Assembly: GCF_900101465.1 (NCBI RefSeq)
Contig: NZ_FMZM01000018.1
Span: 1-64,000 of the forward strand
Direction: 5' to 3'
From: Nocardioides lianchengensis
Lineage (GTDB): Bacteria; Actinomycetota; Actinomycetes; Propionibacteriales; Nocardioidaceae
DNA length: 64,000 bases
Shown here: positions 31,868 through 39,922 of the stretch, piece by piece
Position numbering within the stretch: the stretch's first letter is position 1
Layout: each line of letters opens with the position of its first letter
The notes under the pieces: model-generated
Databases searched by the model: none
Seen by the model: only the letters and a program-made list of their open reading frames with translations
What the model was told of the DNA's origin: nothing
Program-made: the position numbers and the translations under genes

Positions 31868-32958
31868 AGACCCAGCCCCTCGGCGACCCGGGCCCGGTGG
31901 TCGCTCGGCGTGCCGTGCAGGGCCCGGACGGCCGTGGCCCGACGGAAGTGGTGGGAGATCTCGTGCTCCCAGGTGAAGCCGATCCCCCCGTGGACCTGCA
32001 CCCCCTCGCGGGCGACGTGCATGGCCGCGTCCGCGGCCCGGGCCTTCGCCGCCGACGCCGCCGTCCGCCAGTCGGCCTCCCCCGCGGCCGCCCGCTCCAG
32101 CGCGTGGCGCAGCATGCTCCGCGCGGTCTCGAGCTCGGCGTGCATGTCGACGAGCTTGTGCTTGACGCTCTGGAACGTCGCGACCGGCCGGCCGAACTGC
32201 TCGCGCTCGCGGGCGTAGGCCAGCGACAGCTCGAGCACCCGGTCGGCCGTGCCGACCGCGTCGGCGGCGAGCAGCAGTGCCCCGGTCAGCCAGGCGTCCT
32301 GCAGCGCCGGCGCGACGTCGTCGCCGGACGCCACCACCGTGACCACCACGTCGTCCAGCTCGACCACGGCCAGCCCCCGACCCGGGTCGACCGCCTCCAT
32401 CGCACGGACCGTCACCCCCGGGTCCGCGACCTCGGTGAGGCACAGGGTGGGGGTGCCGGACCCGTCCACCGCCGACACCAGCACCGCGTCGGCGTGGGTG
32501 CCGCTGTCGACGTACTGCTTGGTCCCGCGGAGCAGCCATCGCTCGCCGTCGCGTCGCACGACGGCCGCCGCCGCCAGGTCGGTCCCGCGCGCGTCCTCGT
32601 GGAAGGCGGTCACGACGACCCGGCCCCGCGTCGCGATCGCGGCGCGCAGGCCGTGCGCGTCCGCCGGGTCGAGCGTGGCCAGCAGCGTCACGGCCACGCC
32701 GGCCGTCGCGACGAGCGGGCCCGACCACCCGCACCGGGCGGCCTCGTGCACCGCCGCCGCCAGCTCGACGACGGTGGCCCCCTGGCCGTCGTACGCCTCC
32801 TCGACGAGCAGACCGGCGACGCCGACCTCCTCCACGAGCGCCGTCCACAGGGGCGGGCACCCGGCTCCCCCGGCGCGGCTGACCTCGACCGGGCTGCGCT
32901 GCGCCATGAACCGGGCGAGCACGGGGGTGAGCTCGGCGCTCAGCTCGAAGTCGGGCAT
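31864..32958 (-). CDS. Acyl-CoA dehydrogenase
   Basis: A 364-residue family member with weak N-terminal domain conservation, WLLRGTKQYVDSGTHADAVLVS, AYAREREQFGRPVATFQSVKHKLVDM and VQVHGGIGFTWEHEISHHFRRA. It lacks an EGT/GGT end, like the short subunit at 24752-25792, so it may also be half of a heteromer; the enzyme encoded at 36427 is a candidate partner (inference). ATG at 32958 with GAGGAG seven bases upstream. First gene of the unit 32958-30072. Confidence 0.83.
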   Translation of the reverse strand: MPDFELSAELTPVLARFMAQRSPVEVSRAGGAGCPPLWTALVEEVGVAGLLVEEAYDGQGATVVELAAAVHEAARCGWSGPLVATAGVAVTLLATLDPADAHGLRAAIATRGRVVVTAFHEDARGTDLAAAAVVRRDGERWLLRGTKQYVDSGTHADAVLVSAVDGSGTPTLCLTEVADPGVTVRAMEAVDPGRGLAVVELDDVVVTVVASGDDVAPALQDAWLTGALLLAADAVGTADRVLELSLAYAREREQFGRPVATFQSVKHKLVDMHAELETARSMLRHALERAAAGEADWRTAASAAKARAADAAMHVAREGVQVHGGIGFTWEHEISHHFRRATAVRALHGTPSDHRARVAEGLGL

Positions 32959-32977
32959 CTCAGGTCTCCTCGGGTTA

Positions 32978-32991
32978 AGCAAGCGCTTGCT
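32978..32991. promoter_or_regulatory. KstR2-type operator before the acyl-CoA dehydrogenase / lyase / hydratase unit
   Basis: AGCAAGCGCTTGCT, a full match to AnCAAGnnCTTGnT, 20 bases before the start codon at 32958. Confidence 0.75.
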
Positions 32992-33036
32992 GTTTTGTCG
33001 ACCGACGACGAGGACGGCGTTCCAACCGCGGGGCGG

Positions 33037-33648
33037 TCAGCGGCCGGCGGTGCGGATGCCGTCGAGCAGGATCGCGGTCTGCACGGCGATGACCTCGTCG
33101 ATCGCCACCTTGCCGCGGGGGTCGAACCAGCGGATGACCGCCTGGATCGCCCCCATGATCGTGCGGTAGAGCATCCGGGGATCGATGTCTCCGCGCAGAC
33201 CGCCGTCGTCGATGCCCTGCTTGATGGTCTCGAGCCAGACGGTCTCCACCTGGCGCTGACGCTCCGCGATGCCCTCCATGGGCCGGACGTAGTGCCAGTC
33301 GTTCTGGAGGATCGTGACCTCCTCGCGGTTGTCGACCAGCCCACGCAGGGCGTTCGCCATCAGCCGCTCGAGGGCCTCGATCGGCGAGCCCGCCTCCTCG
33401 ACGGCGACGTGGTAGCCGCGGACCATGGAGTCGAGGTAGTCGACGAGGACCTTCTCGACCATCGCCTCCTTGGAGTCGAAGTAGTAGTAGAGGCTCCCCG
33501 ACAGCATGTCGGCCTCGTCGGCGATGTCGCGGACGGTGGCGCTGGAGAACCCCTTCTCCGAGAAGACCTTCGCGGCCGACCGCAGGATCAGCTCCTTGCG
33601 CGCGACGCCGGTCGGGGACCCGGTGGAGCGGCGACGGGTGGTGGTCAT
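33037..33648 (-). CDS. TetR-family repressor, KstR2-like
   Basis: A 203-residue one-component repressor. The N-terminal helix-turn-helix reads ATVRDIADEADMLSGSLYYYF followed by DSKEAMVEKVL, close to the corresponding stretch of mycobacterial KstR2. The C-terminal ligand domain has LQNDWHYVRPMEGIAERQRQVE and a dimer helix AIQAVIRWFDPRGKVAIDEV. KstR2 senses a steroid-ring CoA metabolite (HIP-CoA) and binds AnCAAGnnCTTGnT; operators of that form stand before nearly every unit around this gene. It has none of these in its own leader, but an 18-base palindrome lies 45 bases upstream. ATG at 33648 with AAGGGG ahead. The inducer here is unknown. Confidence 0.85.
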   Translation of the reverse strand: MTTTRRRSTGSPTGVARKELILRSAAKVFSEKGFSSATVRDIADEADMLSGSLYYYFDSKEAMVEKVLVDYLDSMVRGYHVAVEEAGSPIEALERLMANALRGLVDNREEVTILQNDWHYVRPMEGIAERQRQVETVWLETIKQGIDDGGLRGDIDPRMLYRTIMGAIQAVIRWFDPRGKVAIDEVIAVQTAILLDGIRTAGR

Positions 33649-33692
33649 GCTGCCCCTTTCCACGGGCTCGGCTCACGGTGCTGGCACAGGCT

Positions 33693-33710
33693 ACTGGAAC
33701 GCGTACCAGT
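33693..33710. promoter_or_regulatory. 18-bp palindrome upstream of the TetR gene
   Basis: ACTGGAACGCGTACCAGT is symmetric at all but one base pair per arm. It lies in the 94-base gap between the thiolase stop and the TetR start, a usual place for an operator. Its sequence differs from the CAAG-NN-CTTG sites and loosely recalls KstR-type sites (AACnnGTT core). Either autoregulation or a second regulator is possible. Confidence 0.5.
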
Positions 33711-33742
33711 CGACCGGTCCCCCGACCAGGGTGTCCCGACAC

Positions 33743-34930
33743 TCATGGGCGGCGGTCGGAGACGATCGTCACGGCGCTGACCAGGTCGCCCGGACTGCCG
33801 CCCTGGTTCTGGACCAGGCCGTAGACCGGGTCGGCCACCTGACGCTCACCGGCCTCGCCGCGGAACTGCAGCCACATCTCGAACAGCATCCGCAGACCGC
33901 TCGCCCCGATCGGGTGCCCGAAGCTCTTCAGGCCGCCGTCGACGTTCACGGGCAGCGCGCCGTCCCGGTCGAACCGGCCGTCCAGGACGTCGCGCCAGGC
34001 CTTGCCGCGCTCGGAGAAGCCGAGCTCCTCCATCAGCACCATCTCGGTCGGCGTGAAGCAGTCGTGCACCTCGGCCAGGGAGATCTGGCTCGCGGGATCG
34101 GTGATCCCGGCCTGCGCGTAGGCCTCCTGGCTCGAGCGGGCCGCCTCGGACAGCTCCGAGTAGTCGTAGTCGCTGTCGTTGCGCCCGGTGCCCGAGCCGG
34201 CGTCCAGCGCGAGCGCGTGGACGTAGAGCGGTCGGTCGGAGTAGCGGTGGGCGTCCTCGGCCCGCACGATGACCGCGGCCGCCGCCCCGTCGGCGACGCC
34301 CGAGCAGTCGAAGACGCTCAGCCGCCCGGCCAGCGCGGGCGCGCCGGCGATGGCCTCCTTGGCCATCGCCTTGCGGAACTGGGCCCGCGGGTTGAGCGCG
34401 CCGTTGCCGTGGTTCTTCCAGGCGATGTGGGTCATCGCCTCCTTCACCTCGTCCTCGGAGATGCCGTAGCGACGCGCGTAGGCCGGCACGATCATCGAGT
34501 ACATCGCCGGCGCGCTCAGGTTGGGCGCGGTACCGTCGTTGGGCACGCTCGGCATCTCGAGGCCGGAGTAGCCGGCGTCCTTCAGCTTCTCGCCCCCGAC
34601 CGCCATCACGACGTCGTACGCACCGGACGAGACGGCGTAGCAGGCGTTGCGGAAGGTCTCCGAGCCGGTCGCGCACATGTTCTCGACCCGGGTCACGGGC
34701 TTGTGGCTGATGTTGAGCGGCCGGGTGAGTGTGAGGCCCGAGACACCGGAGATCATCGAGCCCAGCCAGAAGGCGTCGACGTCGTCGAGGGTGACCCCGT
34801 CGGTCGCCGCCAGCGCTCCATGGGTCGCCTCGACCAGCAGGTCGTCGACCGAGCGGTCCCAGTGCTCGCCGAAGCGCGTGCAGGCCATGCCCACGATCGC
34901 GACCGGGTTGGTCAGTGCGTGCGTGCCCAT
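33743..34930 (-). CDS. Thiolase (lipid-transfer / SCP2-type acetyl-CoA acetyltransferase)
   Basis: A 395-residue thiolase: Cys86 in RVENMCATGSETFRNA, EVHDCFTPTEMVLMEELGF, and KSFGHPIGASGLRMLFE with the catalytic His. The C-terminus GLVQNQGGSPGDLVSAVTI has no classical second Cys loop. It should thiolyse a 3-ketoacyl-CoA. ATG at 34930, sharing one base with the stop of the KS-like/DUF35 fusion gene, so the two are translationally coupled, as thiolase and DUF35 proteins usually are. Confidence 0.87.
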   Translation of the reverse strand: MGTHALTNPVAIVGMACTRFGEHWDRSVDDLLVEATHGALAATDGVTLDDVDAFWLGSMISGVSGLTLTRPLNISHKPVTRVENMCATGSETFRNACYAVSSGAYDVVMAVGGEKLKDAGYSGLEMPSVPNDGTAPNLSAPAMYSMIVPAYARRYGISEDEVKEAMTHIAWKNHGNGALNPRAQFRKAMAKEAIAGAPALAGRLSVFDCSGVADGAAAAVIVRAEDAHRYSDRPLYVHALALDAGSGTGRNDSDYDYSELSEAARSSQEAYAQAGITDPASQISLAEVHDCFTPTEMVLMEELGFSERGKAWRDVLDGRFDRDGALPVNVDGGLKSFGHPIGASGLRMLFEMWLQFRGEAGERQVADPVYGLVQNQGGSPGDLVSAVTIVSDRRP

Positions 34931-36297
34931 CAGCTGTCGCCCTCCTGGGGTCGGACCTTCCAGACGTAGTTGCGGACTCCGTTGCCGGCGATGCTGGCCA
35001 GGCGGAAGGTGGGCTGCACCCGGTCGCCGATCGCCACCTCCCGGCCGACCGCGTCGGTCATCTCGAACTCGAAGCGGCCGCCGCCCTCGAAGTCGACGGC
35101 CACCACCTTGGCCGGCAGCTGGACCGACTCCGAGAGCCAGTCGTCGGTGAACGTCGCGACCCGGGCGGGGACGTCGACCATCGACACCGGCTCGCAGGAG
35201 TCCTGGGCCGAGCAGCGCAGGCAGACCCGGCGCGGCGGCAGGTTGCGGTAGCCGCAGGACGTGCATCGGCCCGCGACGAAGGCGAACTTCCACGCCGCGG
35301 TACGGCGTGACGCCGGCGGGACCGGCGGCTTCACGTCCGGCCGACGCGCGGGCTCGCGGGGCAGCAGGCCGCGCCAGGTGAGGAAGTCGGCGTACGAGAC
35401 GGGCTGACCGGCGCCCACCTCGGAGCCGCGGCTCCCCCGATGGCGCTCGGTGACCCGGAAGACGAAGGCGTCCGCTCCGTCGGCGGCACAGACGGCGAGC
35501 ACCAGCTGGCCGGGCCGGGCCCGGTCGAGGGCCGCCGCGAGCCGCAGGCCGAGGTCGGCCGCGCCGGCGTACCCGAGGTCGTCGGGCGCGCCGAGCTGCG
35601 CGGCGTCGAAGGTCGAGCGGACCACGCCGAGGGCGCGGGGGTGGGCCAGGCTGAGCACGACGTGGTCGAGCTGCTCGCGCTTGAGCTCGCACCGGCCCAG
35701 GACGTCGTCGACGGCCCGTTGCACCAGCGGGACGTACTCCTCGACGCCGAAGCGCTCCTCCCAGGTGCGCGTGCGCGCGTCGCCCGGCTCGCGCCAGCGG
35801 TCCAGGAACTCGGAGGTGATCGAGGCCGACCCGACCAGCTCGGCGACCGGGTCCGGGCCGAGCCGGAAGGCGGCGGCCGCGTCGGCGCCGCCGAGCTCGT
35901 CGGCCGACCCGGGCAGCCCGAACCGGACGTCCGAGGAGACGACCAGCGCCGCACCCGCCGCGAGACCGGCGCGCAGCGCACCTGCTCCTCCGCGGAGCGC
36001 TCCCCCGACGTCGTACGCCGCGGTCTCGGGCGGCAGGCCCGCGGCGACGGCGACCGTGCTGGCGTTGGACTTCTCCAGGTAGGCGGGCCGAGTGGTGGCG
36101 AACCACAGCGACTCGACCGGGCCCGCGCCCGCGAGCGCCTGTCGGGCTGCGGCCACGGCCATGGTCGTGGTGTCCTCGTCGTACGACGCGACCGGACGGG
36201 CCCCGCGAGCGCGCCCCGCACCGAGCGCCGCGGTGATCGCGGCCCGCTCGAGACGAGGCGTCGGCACATAGACGGCGTACTCCTCGATGCCGACCAC
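34930..36297 (-). CDS. HMG-CoA synthase / KAS III-like domain fused to a DUF35 Zn-ribbon OB domain
   Basis: A 455-residue two-domain protein. Residues about 1-320 have a ketosynthase fold (IEEYAVYVPTPRLERAAI, LWFATTRPAYLEKSNAS, LVQRAVDDVLGRCELKREQLDHVVLSLAHP). The expected nucleophile loop reads YDVGGALRGG (95-104) and has no Cys. Residues 330-455 are a DUF35 unit with Zn cysteines 345, 348, 359 and 362 and an OB fold. The GTG at 36297 is chosen because GGAGGATGGAGG lies just upstream; a TTG further up falls inside the operator. Coupled to the thiolase gene. Likely an acyl-CoA-binding scaffold or lyase rather than a synthase (inference). Confidence 0.78.
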   Translation of the reverse strand: MVGIEEYAVYVPTPRLERAAITAALGAGRARGARPVASYDEDTTTMAVAAARQALAGAGPVESLWFATTRPAYLEKSNASTVAVAAGLPPETAAYDVGGALRGGAGALRAGLAAGAALVVSSDVRFGLPGSADELGGADAAAAFRLGPDPVAELVGSASITSEFLDRWREPGDARTRTWEERFGVEEYVPLVQRAVDDVLGRCELKREQLDHVVLSLAHPRALGVVRSTFDAAQLGAPDDLGYAGAADLGLRLAAALDRARPGQLVLAVCAADGADAFVFRVTERHRGSRGSEVGAGQPVSYADFLTWRGLLPREPARRPDVKPPVPPASRRTAAWKFAFVAGRCTSCGYRNLPPRRVCLRCSAQDSCEPVSMVDVPARVATFTDDWLSESVQLPAKVVAVDFEGGGRFEFEMTDAVGREVAIGDRVQPTFRLASIAGNGVRNYVWKVRPQEGDS

Positions 36298-36341
36298 GGA
36301 CCCTCCATCCTCCCCGGTCAGGCCGAGGATCGACTGTTTCA

Positions 36342-36355
36342 ATCAAGCACTTGCT
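36342..36355. promoter_or_regulatory. KstR2-type operator between divergent units
   Basis: ATCAAGCACTTGCT lies 45 bases before the fusion gene and 72 bases before the plus-strand acyl-CoA dehydrogenase, so one site can control both directions. Confidence 0.77.
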
Positions 36356-36426
36356 TTGCTACCTTAGACCGACCACCTACCGCCCGCAACCAGGGCCACA
36401 GGAAGCCGGGAGGACCCCCAGGAGCC

Positions 36427-37620
36427 ATGAGCACGCACACCGAGCAGGCGTTCCGCACCGAGGTCGAGGAGGCGCTGGCCGCGTTCGCCGAGCGCCGGTC
36501 CGCCGGGGCCACCGGCTGGGGCCACGGCGACGACCGGGTGACCGTGGTCGCCGAGCGGTCCGAGGGCGAGGCGGAGGAGCTGGCCGAGCTGCGCCGCTAC
36601 CGGGCCCACCTCGTCGACCGGGGCCTGGCCTGGGTCGACGGCCCCGAGGAGTACGGCGGCCGCGCCCTGCCGGACCGCTTCGCGACCCTGCTGCGCGAGC
36701 TCGAGTCGGGCTTCGTGCTGCCGGACGACGCCTACCTGCGGTTCAGCGTCTCGACGCTCTGCCCCACGCTGTTGGAACACGGCACCGCCGCCCAGCGGGA
36801 CGACCTGCTCCCCCGGCTGCGCTCCGCCGAGACCATCGCCTGCCAGCTCTACTCCGAGCCAGGGGCGGGCTCCGACCTCGCCGGGCTCTCCACCCGCGCG
36901 GTGCGCGACGGCGACGGCTGGCGCCTCGACGGCCAGAAGGTGTGGAGCTCCGGGGCGCACTTCAGCGACCTCGGCCTGTGCATCGCTCGCACCTCCCCCG
37001 ACAAGCCCAAGCACGCGGGCCTGACCACGTTCCTGGTCGACCTGCGGGCCCCGGGCGTGGAGATCCGGCCGATCCGCCAGCTGACCGGCGGCGCGTCGTT
37101 CGACGAGGTGTTCCTCACCGGGGTGCACGTCCCCGACAGCGCGCGCGTGGGCGAGGTCGACGACGGCTGGTCGGTGGTGGTCACGTCGCTGCTCCACGAG
37201 CGCTCGGCCATCGGCCGCGAGGTCGGCGTCGACGAGAGCCTGGTCGACCGGCTGGTCGATCTGGCCCGCCACACCCTCGATCCCGTGGACGCGCGCACGC
37301 GCGACGACCTGGCCGACGTGATCGTGCGGGCCTGGGCGGCCCGGCTGACGACGGCCCGCTACCTGGAGGGCGGCGGCACGCCCGGCCCCGAGCTGGCCCT
37401 GACCAAGCTGCTGACGACCGACCTGCTCGCCCGGATGAGCGACGTCGCCGCCGACGTGCTCGGCGCAGGCCACGTCGCCGACTCCGGCGCGTGGGGCAGC
37501 TACGCCTGGTCCGAGCTGACCCTCGGCCTCCCCGGGCTGCGGGTGGGCGGCGGCACCGACGAGATCCTGAAGAACGCCGTCGGGGAACGGGTTCTCCACC
37601 TACCGAAGGACGCGCGATGA
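36427..37620 (+). CDS. Acyl-CoA dehydrogenase
   Basis: A 397-residue flavoenzyme: QLYSEPGAGSDLAGLSTRAV, WRLDGQKVWSSGAHFSDLGL, ASFDEVFLTGVHVPDSARVGEV and a C-terminus LRVGGGTDEILKNAVGERVLHLP, again with GGT instead of EGT. ATG preceded by AGGAG. Its stop overlaps the LLM start as ATGA. It heads the plus-strand unit 36427-39136 behind the shared operator. Confidence 0.86.
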   Translation: MSTHTEQAFRTEVEEALAAFAERRSAGATGWGHGDDRVTVVAERSEGEAEELAELRRYRAHLVDRGLAWVDGPEEYGGRALPDRFATLLRELESGFVLPDDAYLRFSVSTLCPTLLEHGTAAQRDDLLPRLRSAETIACQLYSEPGAGSDLAGLSTRAVRDGDGWRLDGQKVWSSGAHFSDLGLCIARTSPDKPKHAGLTTFLVDLRAPGVEIRPIRQLTGGASFDEVFLTGVHVPDSARVGEVDDGWSVVVTSLLHERSAIGREVGVDESLVDRLVDLARHTLDPVDARTRDDLADVIVRAWAARLTTARYLEGGGTPGPELALTKLLTTDLLARMSDVAADVLGAGHVADSGAWGSYAWSELTLGLPGLRVGGGTDEILKNAVGERVLHLPKDAR

Positions 37621-38648
37621 AGATCGACCTGGGCCTGATCGGCTCCTCGGCCGTCGACTGCGGCCCCGCTGCCGCCACCGCCGAGACGCAGGGCTTCGAC
37701 GGCGTCTGGGCCAGCGAGAGCGTCACCGACGCCTTCCTGCAGTCCCAGGCGGCCCTGATGGCCACCTCGCAGGTGAGCGTGGGCACCGCCATCGCGGTCG
37801 CCTTCGCCCGCAACCCGATGTCGGTGGCCTACCTCTCCTGGGACCTGGCCGCGATGTCGCAGGGCCGCTTCGTGCTCGGCCTCGGCAGCCAGATCCAGGC
37901 CCACGTCGAGCGCCGCTTCTCCATGCCGTGGAGCGCGCCCGCGGGCCGGATGCGCGAGTTCCTGCTGGCGCTCGACGCCATCTTCACCGCGTGGCGCGAC
38001 GGCACCCGGCTCGACTTCCAGGGCGAGCACTACCAGCACACCCTGATGACGCCGGTCTTCACGCCGCACCACCACGAGCACCGGATCCCGACCATGATCG
38101 CGGCGGTCGGTGCCAGGATGACCGAGCTCGGCGGCGAGCTCTGCGACGGCCTGCTGCTGCACGGCATGACGACCACGTCGTACCTCGACACCGTCACCCT
38201 GCCCGCCGTCGAGCGGGGTCTGGCGACCTCGGGCCGCGACCGCGACGCCCTGGAGCTGTACGCCCCGATCTTCATGGTCATGGGCGACACCGAGGAGCAG
38301 GTCGCCGACCTGACCCGTCGTACCCGTGAGCAGATCGCGTTCTACGCCTCCACCCCGGCGTACCGGCCGGTGCTGGCCAGCGTCGGGTACGACGAGCTGC
38401 AGCCCGAGCTGCAGGCCATGTCGCGTGCGGGCCGCTGGGCCGAGATGGGCGATCTGGTCGACGACCGCCTGCTCGGCGAGATCGCGCTGGTCGGCACGCC
38501 GGAGGAGATGCCCCGGCTCGCCAAGGAGCGCTTCGGCGGGCGTCTGGACCGACTGTCGTCGTACTTCGACTGGCCGGTCGACGACCCGGACCGGCTGCGC
38601 GACATCCTCGCCGCGTTCGCCGACGATCCCGCGCCCGCGGCGCGCTGA
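37617..38648 (+). CDS. LLM-class (F420-type) oxidoreductase
   Basis: A 343-residue luciferase-like protein: GFDGVWASESVTDAFLQSQAALMAT, VSVGTAIAVAFARNPMSVAYLSWDLA, FVLGLGSQIQAHVERRFSMPW (a stretch typical of the branch with N5,N10-methylene-H4MPT reductase-like F420 enzymes), FTPHHHEHRIPTMIAAVG and a C-terminal GTPEEMPRLAKERFGGRLDRL. Fifth LLM gene of the island. Translationally coupled to the acyl-CoA dehydrogenase before it. Confidence 0.86.
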   Translation: MKIDLGLIGSSAVDCGPAAATAETQGFDGVWASESVTDAFLQSQAALMATSQVSVGTAIAVAFARNPMSVAYLSWDLAAMSQGRFVLGLGSQIQAHVERRFSMPWSAPAGRMREFLLALDAIFTAWRDGTRLDFQGEHYQHTLMTPVFTPHHHEHRIPTMIAAVGARMTELGGELCDGLLLHGMTTTSYLDTVTLPAVERGLATSGRDRDALELYAPIFMVMGDTEEQVADLTRRTREQIAFYASTPAYRPVLASVGYDELQPELQAMSRAGRWAEMGDLVDDRLLGEIALVGTPEEMPRLAKERFGGRLDRLSSYFDWPVDDPDRLRDILAAFADDPAPAAR

Positions 38649-38662
38649 CACCAGGAGCCCCG

Positions 38663-39136
38663 ATGACCCGCCTGACCACCGAGGACCTCCTCGCCCGCGC
38701 CGAGATCGGCGACACGCTGCACGCCTACAGCCGCGGCATCGACCGCCGCGACATCGACCTGCTGGCGGACCTGTTCACCGAGGACGGGTCGTTCGACTAC
38801 GGCCACGGCAACGTGACCACCGGCCGCGCCGCGCTGCGCGAGCTGTTCGTCGCGGCGACCGGCAGATACACCGCCACCAGCCACCACTGCTCGACGACCA
38901 GCCACCTGCGGATCGAGGACGGGACGGCCGAGACGATCACCTACGTCTACGCCTTCCACGACAACGCCGAGCAGGACCTGCACCTGCACGTGTGGGGCTG
39001 CTACGAGGACGTGCTCGTCGACGAGGGCGACCGCTGGCGGATCCGCTACCGCAAGGTGCGGGTCGCCGGCATCCGCTCCACGAGCTCCGAGGAGCTGCCC
39101 GAGCGGTTCGAGCGCTACGCGCGCGGCTCGGGGTAG
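38663..39136 (+). CDS. SnoaL-like (NTF2-fold) protein
   Basis: A 157-residue protein of the SnoaL_4 type: EIGDTLHAYSRGIDRRDIDLLADLFTEDG, FDYGHGNVTTGRAALRELF, TSHHCSTTSHLRIEDGTAE, then VWGCYEDVLVDEGDRWRIRYR. Related folds include ring hydroxylase beta subunits and bile-acid 7-alpha-dehydratase-like enzymes, so a dehydration or isomerisation step is possible. CAGGAG precedes the ATG. Last gene of its unit, ending 3 bases from the convergent SDR. Confidence 0.77.
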   Translation: MTRLTTEDLLARAEIGDTLHAYSRGIDRRDIDLLADLFTEDGSFDYGHGNVTTGRAALRELFVAATGRYTATSHHCSTTSHLRIEDGTAETITYVYAFHDNAEQDLHLHVWGCYEDVLVDEGDRWRIRYRKVRVAGIRSTSSEELPERFERYARGSG

Positions 39137-39139
39137 CGC

Positions 39140-39892
39140 TCAGGCGCGGCGGTGCATCCCGCCGTCGACGCTCACCGTCTCGCCGGTGAGGTACGACGCC
39201 GCGCCCGAGCACAGGAAGACCACGAGGGCCGCCGCCTCGGCCGGCGTCCCGAACCGGCCGACCGGGATGTGCTCCTCGGCGAAGGCCCGTCGCGACTCGA
39301 CCGTCGGGAAGTGCCGGCGCAGCTGCTCGCTGTCGATGCGCCCCGGGGCGACGCAGTTGACGGTAGTCCCCTCGGCCGCCACCGCCCGCGAGAAGCCCTT
39401 CGCCCACAGGATGCAGGCGGCCACGGCCGCCTGGGCGGCCGAGACCCCGCGCGGCTCCAGCAGGCCGACCAGGTTGACCACCCGGCCCCGCCCGCCCGAA
39501 GCCAGCAGGGGACGCAGCTCCTCGGCGAGCATCCGCTTCGCGTGGAAGTTCAGCTCGAAGGAGGCCCGCCACGCGTCCTCGTCCAGCTCCGCGAGCGGCG
39601 GGTCCGCCCGCCCGGCGTTGTTGACCAGGATGTCCACGCCGCCCCAGGCCCGCTCCACCTCGGCGCGCACGAGTGCCGCGGTCCCGCGCTCGACGAGGTC
39701 GGCCGCGACCACGACGGGCTCGGGGGCCCCGGCGTCCGCGATCTGTCGCGCCAGCTCGCGCAGCCGGCCCTCGTCGCGGGCGACGAGCGCCACCGACACC
39801 CCTTCGCGCGCCAGCGCGTGGGCGATCTCGCGACCGATCCCCGCGCCCGCGCCCGTGACGACCGCTCGCCGTCCGATCAGGTCGAGGTCCAT
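39140..39892 (-). CDS. SDR-fold protein without the Ser-Tyr-Lys catalytic triad
   Basis: A 250-residue protein with a good nucleotide site (VTGAGAGIGREIAHALAREG), VNNAGRADPPL and a proper C-terminus (SYLTGETVSVDGGMHRR). Where other SDRs have the catalytic Ser it reads VVNLVGLLEP, and the YxxxK pair is replaced by QAAVAACILWAKGFSR (Val157, Ile161 at the expected places). It is either inactive as a dehydrogenase, uses another chemistry, or serves as a binding subunit. Single-gene unit with its own KstR2-type operator, so it is retained in the regulon. Confidence 0.82.
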   Translation of the reverse strand: MDLDLIGRRAVVTGAGAGIGREIAHALAREGVSVALVARDEGRLRELARQIADAGAPEPVVVAADLVERGTAALVRAEVERAWGGVDILVNNAGRADPPLAELDEDAWRASFELNFHAKRMLAEELRPLLASGGRGRVVNLVGLLEPRGVSAAQAAVAACILWAKGFSRAVAAEGTTVNCVAPGRIDSEQLRRHFPTVESRRAFAEEHIPVGRFGTPAEAAALVVFLCSGAASYLTGETVSVDGGMHRRA

Positions 39893-39922
39893 GGGGCCAG
39901 CCTCGACGCGATCCCTGAATTA

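Noticed and set aside
33743..36346. One 867-codon minus-strand frame joining the thiolase to upstream sequence
   Set aside because: Only the part from the ATG at 34930 is thiolase. The upstream half overlaps the KS-like/DUF35 gene in another frame and has no coding features.
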